From Methanobacteriota archaeon (lineage in GTDB: Archaea; Altiarchaeota; Altiarchaeia; IMC4; QMZM01): 15,875 nt of DNA. Of this stretch, positions 13,998 through 15,875 are shown piece by piece. The stretch is from the NCBI GenBank assembly GCA_021731385.1, contig JAKFXM010000129.1, positions 1-15,875 of the forward strand, in the 5' to 3' direction. Each line of letters begins with the position of its first letter. Position 1 is the stretch's first letter. Position numbers and translations under genes: made by a program. The notes beneath the pieces are model-generated. The model did no database searches and was not told the origin of the DNA. It was given only the letters and a program-made list of their open reading frames with translations.

Positions 13998-15008
13998 TTA
14001 ATCCCAAACACCATCAATCGTTATACCACAGCTCGGACATTTGGAATTCACAATCTTGTTCTCAAGGACATCAAATACATATCTTCGAATAAGCAATTCA
14101 CCGCAGTTATAGCAGTATGTGTTTTCCCCCTCATCACCCGGAACATTGCCTATATAGACATATCTAAGCCCCGCATCAAGCCCTATTTCCCTTCCCTTGT
14201 GAAGCGTTTCATCCGGGGTTGAAGGAAGATTCCTCAGAAGGTAGTCCGGATGGAACCTGCTCAGATGCCACGGCGTCTCCTTTCCCAACTCATCCCTGAT
14301 AAATTCAGCCATCTGCCCCAATTCCTCAGCCGAATCATTCAATGTAGGAATCACAAGCGTTGTAATCTCAATCCATATTCCAAGCTTTTTCATCAACTTC
14401 AGTGAATCAAGAACCGGCTGTAGTCTTGCACCGCAGATTTCTATGTAGAATTTGTCTGTAAATCCCTTCAGATCCACATTTGCCGCATCTATATAATCCT
14501 TTGAGGTATTCAGCATTTCTTCTGTCATATAGCCGTTTGTCACATATATGTTGTAGATCCCTTCTTTTTTTGCAATCTTTGACGTATCAAAGGCATATTC
14601 AAAGAAGATTGTCGGTTCAGTATAGGTATATGCAATGCTTCTACACCCATAATTCTCCGCAGAATTTACAATTTCGTCAGGAGGTACATCCTGACCAAAA
14701 ATCTCGCCATCGCCCTTTGGTGCCTGGCTTATGTCGGCATTCTGGCAGAACCTGCACCTGAAATTACAGCCGACTGTTGCCAGTGAATAGCTTGTACTTT
14801 TAGGAAGAAAATGAAAAAACGGTTTCTTTTCTATCGGATCTATGTTCATAGCAATCGCCTTCCCATAAACAAGAGAGTAAAGAATTCCTTTGCGGTTTTC
14901 CCTCACACCGCAAATCCCCCTCTTGCCATCAGCTATATTGCACCTGTGGGCGCAGAGGGCACATTTCACATTCCCATCAAGCCTTTTGTAGAGCATTGCT
15001 TCTTTCAT
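13998..15008 (-). CDS. amrS: AmrS-type radical SAM protein (AmmeMemoRadiSam system)
   Basis: A 336-aa radical S-adenosylmethionine enzyme. The [4Fe-4S] motif is CNFRCRFC, with C81, C85 and C88. An N-terminal cysteine cluster C16-x2-C19-x3-C23 plus C33 (CALCAHRCNIADGKRGICGVR) and a C-terminal zinc-ribbon-like pair (C299/C302 and C324/C327) are typical of this family, as are SIAYTYTEPTIFFEYA and PWHLSRFHPDY. The family is related to pyruvate formate-lyase activases and often occurs with AMMECR1 and Memo proteins, neither of which is in the window. The substrate is not established. It shares a 38-bp divergent promoter region with the KH gene. Confidence 0.92.
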   Translation of the reverse strand: MKEAMLYKRLDGNVKCALCAHRCNIADGKRGICGVRENRKGILYSLVYGKAIAMNIDPIEKKPFFHFLPKSTSYSLATVGCNFRCRFCQNADISQAPKGDGEIFGQDVPPDEIVNSAENYGCRSIAYTYTEPTIFFEYAFDTSKIAKKEGIYNIYVTNGYMTEEMLNTSKDYIDAANVDLKGFTDKFYIEICGARLQPVLDSLKLMKKLGIWIEITTLVIPTLNDSAEELGQMAEFIRDELGKETPWHLSRFHPDYLLRNLPSTPDETLHKGREIGLDAGLRYVYIGNVPGDEGENTYCYNCGELLIRRYVFDVLENKIVNSKCPSCGITIDGVWD

Positions 15009-15046
15009 GTTATTATTAATAATAGTGTAATTCTTATACTTAATCC
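15009..15046. promoter_or_regulatory. Divergent overlapping promoters between amrS and the KH gene
   Basis: Only 38 bp separate two divergent start codons. On the minus strand, AGTATAAG is centred near 15036, about 28 bp before the amrS ATG. On the plus strand, TTATTAATAATA lies around 15010-15024, about 27-30 bp before the ATG at 15047. Each would give a leaderless transcript, with each TATA element lying next to the other gene's start. The two may compete for TBP/TFB. Confidence 0.45.
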
Positions 15047-15553
15047 ATGCAGTACATGAAGATACCTCTTGAGAGAATACCTATTCTTATCGGCGAACAT
15101 GGCAGGGTAAAAAAGCGTATAGAGGATAAGACAAATACAAAAATTGAGATAGAGGGTACCTCTGTAACGGTTGAAGGAGAGCCAATGGGGGAATGGATAG
15201 CAAAGGACACTGTACTTGCAATAGGCAGGGGCTTTAACCCCGAGATTGCCTTTGGGCTTTTTGATGAGAATAATACCCTTGAGGTTATAAACCTGAAAGA
15301 CATTGCAAATTCTGAGAATGAAATAACCCGGTTGAAGGGAAGAATAATTGGCGAGGGGGGAAGGGGCCGGAAGACCATAGAGGAGATAACAGGAACATCT
15401 ATTTCAGTATACGGCAAGAGTATAGGTATAATAGGGGCTTATGATGATGTAGCAACTGCAAAAGAGGCGATTGGAATGCTCGTCGGGGGTGCAAGACACG
15501 CCTCTGTCTACAAATTTTTAGAGAGATCGAGGAGCAGATTCAGGGGCATTTGA
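15047..15553 (+). CDS. KH-domain RNA-binding protein, Krr1/Pno1 (Dim2)-like
   Basis: A 168-aa protein with two KH domains. The first has the GxxG loop GEHG at residues 16-19 (IPILIGEHGRVKKRIEDKTNTKIEI). The second has GEGG at 102-105 (LKGRIIGEGGRGRKTIEEITGTSISVYGKSIGIIG), where GRIIG and the Y-G-K turn match the archaeal relatives of eukaryotic Pno1/Dim2 and Krr1. The C-terminal GGARHASVYKFLERSRSRFR is also family-typical. By homology it should bind the 3' region of 16S rRNA during small-subunit maturation. Rio kinase or eIF1A neighbours common elsewhere are not seen here. An alternative in-frame ATG lies three codons in. Confidence 0.9.
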   Translation: MQYMKIPLERIPILIGEHGRVKKRIEDKTNTKIEIEGTSVTVEGEPMGEWIAKDTVLAIGRGFNPEIAFGLFDENNTLEVINLKDIANSENEITRLKGRIIGEGGRGRKTIEEITGTSISVYGKSIGIIGAYDDVATAKEAIGMLVGGARHASVYKFLERSRSRFRGI

Positions 15554-15561
15554 ATGTTAAA

Positions 15562-15582
15562 TTTTAATTCAAAATCGTATTA
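15562..15582 (+). repeat. 21-bp direct repeat, left copy
   Basis: The sequence starting TTTTAATTCAAAATCG, 9 nt after the KH gene stop, is repeated exactly at 15854-15874. The two copies bracket the long hairpin array. Part of it (TTAAATTTTAATTCA, with upstream bases) also occurs just after rpl30e at about 4194-4208. Confidence 0.9.
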
Positions 15583-15587
15583 CTAAC

Positions 15588-15853
15588 CCAGCCTTTTTCT
15601 TTCAAAAAGAAAAACGCTGGCGAAAAAGAACCCGAAAAATCGCAAAGCGATTTTTGGGCCCAAAAATTCCTGAAAGGAATTTTTCGGGAGGAATTCGCCT
15701 GTCCGAATCAGAGCCAAAGGCTCTGATTGGACCCGAATGAGAATTTCAGTCTCATTGGGCACAAAAATTCGCATAGCGAATTTTTCTTGCCCAAAATTCC
15801 TGAAAGGAATTTCGGGTTGTTAAAAGGCTATGCATCAACCTCCCAGAAGGTTG
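15588..15853. repeat. Array of about eight tandem composite hairpins
   Basis: This fills the 322-bp gene-free right end; I see no gene in it. In order: CCAGC/GCTGG with T5CT3 stem, loop CAA (15588-15620); AAAAATCGC, loop AAA (15635-15655); AAAAATTCCT, loop GAA (15662-15684); AATCAGAGCC, loop AAA (15706-15728); AATGAGA, 7-nt loop (15736-15756); AAAAATTCGC, loop ATA (15763-15785); AAATTCCT, loop GAA (15794-15812); CAACCT, 6-nt loop (15836-15853). Six middle hairpins carry 3-5 bp GC-rich outer pairs (CCC/GGG, GTCC/GGAC or GGGCA/TGCCC), separated from the stem by a bulge or small mismatch. The function is unknown. Confidence 0.9.
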
Positions 15854-15874
15854 TTTTAATTCAAAATCGTATTA
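15854..15874 (+). repeat. 21-bp direct repeat, right copy
   Basis: Exact copy of 15562-15582, immediately after the last hairpin and one base from the window end. The offset between copies is 292 bp. The next base differs (T versus C). Confidence 0.9.
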
Positions 15875-15875
15875 T

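Noticed and set aside
15583..15774. Minus-strand 63-codon frame in the right-end array
   Set aside because: It consists of translated inverted repeats with no start context or recognisable domain.
15588..15853. CRISPR array
   Set aside because: There is no constant direct repeat separated by unique spacers; the units are different inverted repeats sharing architecture, and no cas genes are nearby.

Overview
The window is archaeal chromosomal DNA. The RNA polymerase largest subunit is split into A' and A''. The ribosomal proteins include the archaeal/eukaryotic-type L30e, L32e and L19e. SecY is of the Sec61-alpha type, the CCA-adding enzyme is archaeal class I, and promoters look like TATA boxes about 26 bp before start codons. 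The DNA is AT-rich and Shine-Dalgarno motifs are nearly absent; most genes start at an A-rich aaaATG. I cannot name the lineage. It is probably an uncultivated or little-studied archaeon.

Layout. Bases 1-11341 (+ strand) form a long transcription/translation/secretion cluster: rpoA1, rpoA2, rpl30e, a NusA-like KH protein and rps12, then directly rps8, rpl6, rpl32e, rpl19e, rpl18, rps5, rpl30, rpl15 and secY. The first block is the usual archaeal rpo/str order. The second is the tail of the spc operon. The genes that normally lie between them (rps7, elongation factors, rps10, the S10-operon genes and the front of spc) are absent from the junction. Bases 11559-12622 hold a small secreted lipoprotein module followed, in another frame, by a two-repeat beta-sandwich protein ending in a dockerin-like domain; this is probably one gene broken by a frameshift. 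On the minus strand, 15008-12646 encodes an AmrS-type radical SAM enzyme followed by the CCA-adding enzyme. A divergent gene at 15047-15553 encodes a two-KH-domain Krr1/Pno1-like protein.

The most unusual content is between the genes. Intergenic gaps carry short, strong hairpins, most with three-base loops, built from a small set of recurring modules. Two dense arrays are present: four hairpins in 122 bp ahead of the NusA-like gene (4243-4364), and about eight in 266 bp after the KH gene (15588-15853). Single or paired copies sit before rpoA1, rpl30e, rpl6 and rps5 and after secY. The array at the right end is bracketed by a 21-bp direct repeat. The hairpin segment after secY is bracketed by an exact 42-bp duplication of the secY 3' end. 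The hairpins before the NusA-like gene, rpl6 and rps5 end only 4, 4 and 7 nt before the start codons. Together this looks like an undescribed dispersed hairpin family that may be mobile and may affect expression of the ribosomal cluster. That is inference from sequence alone.
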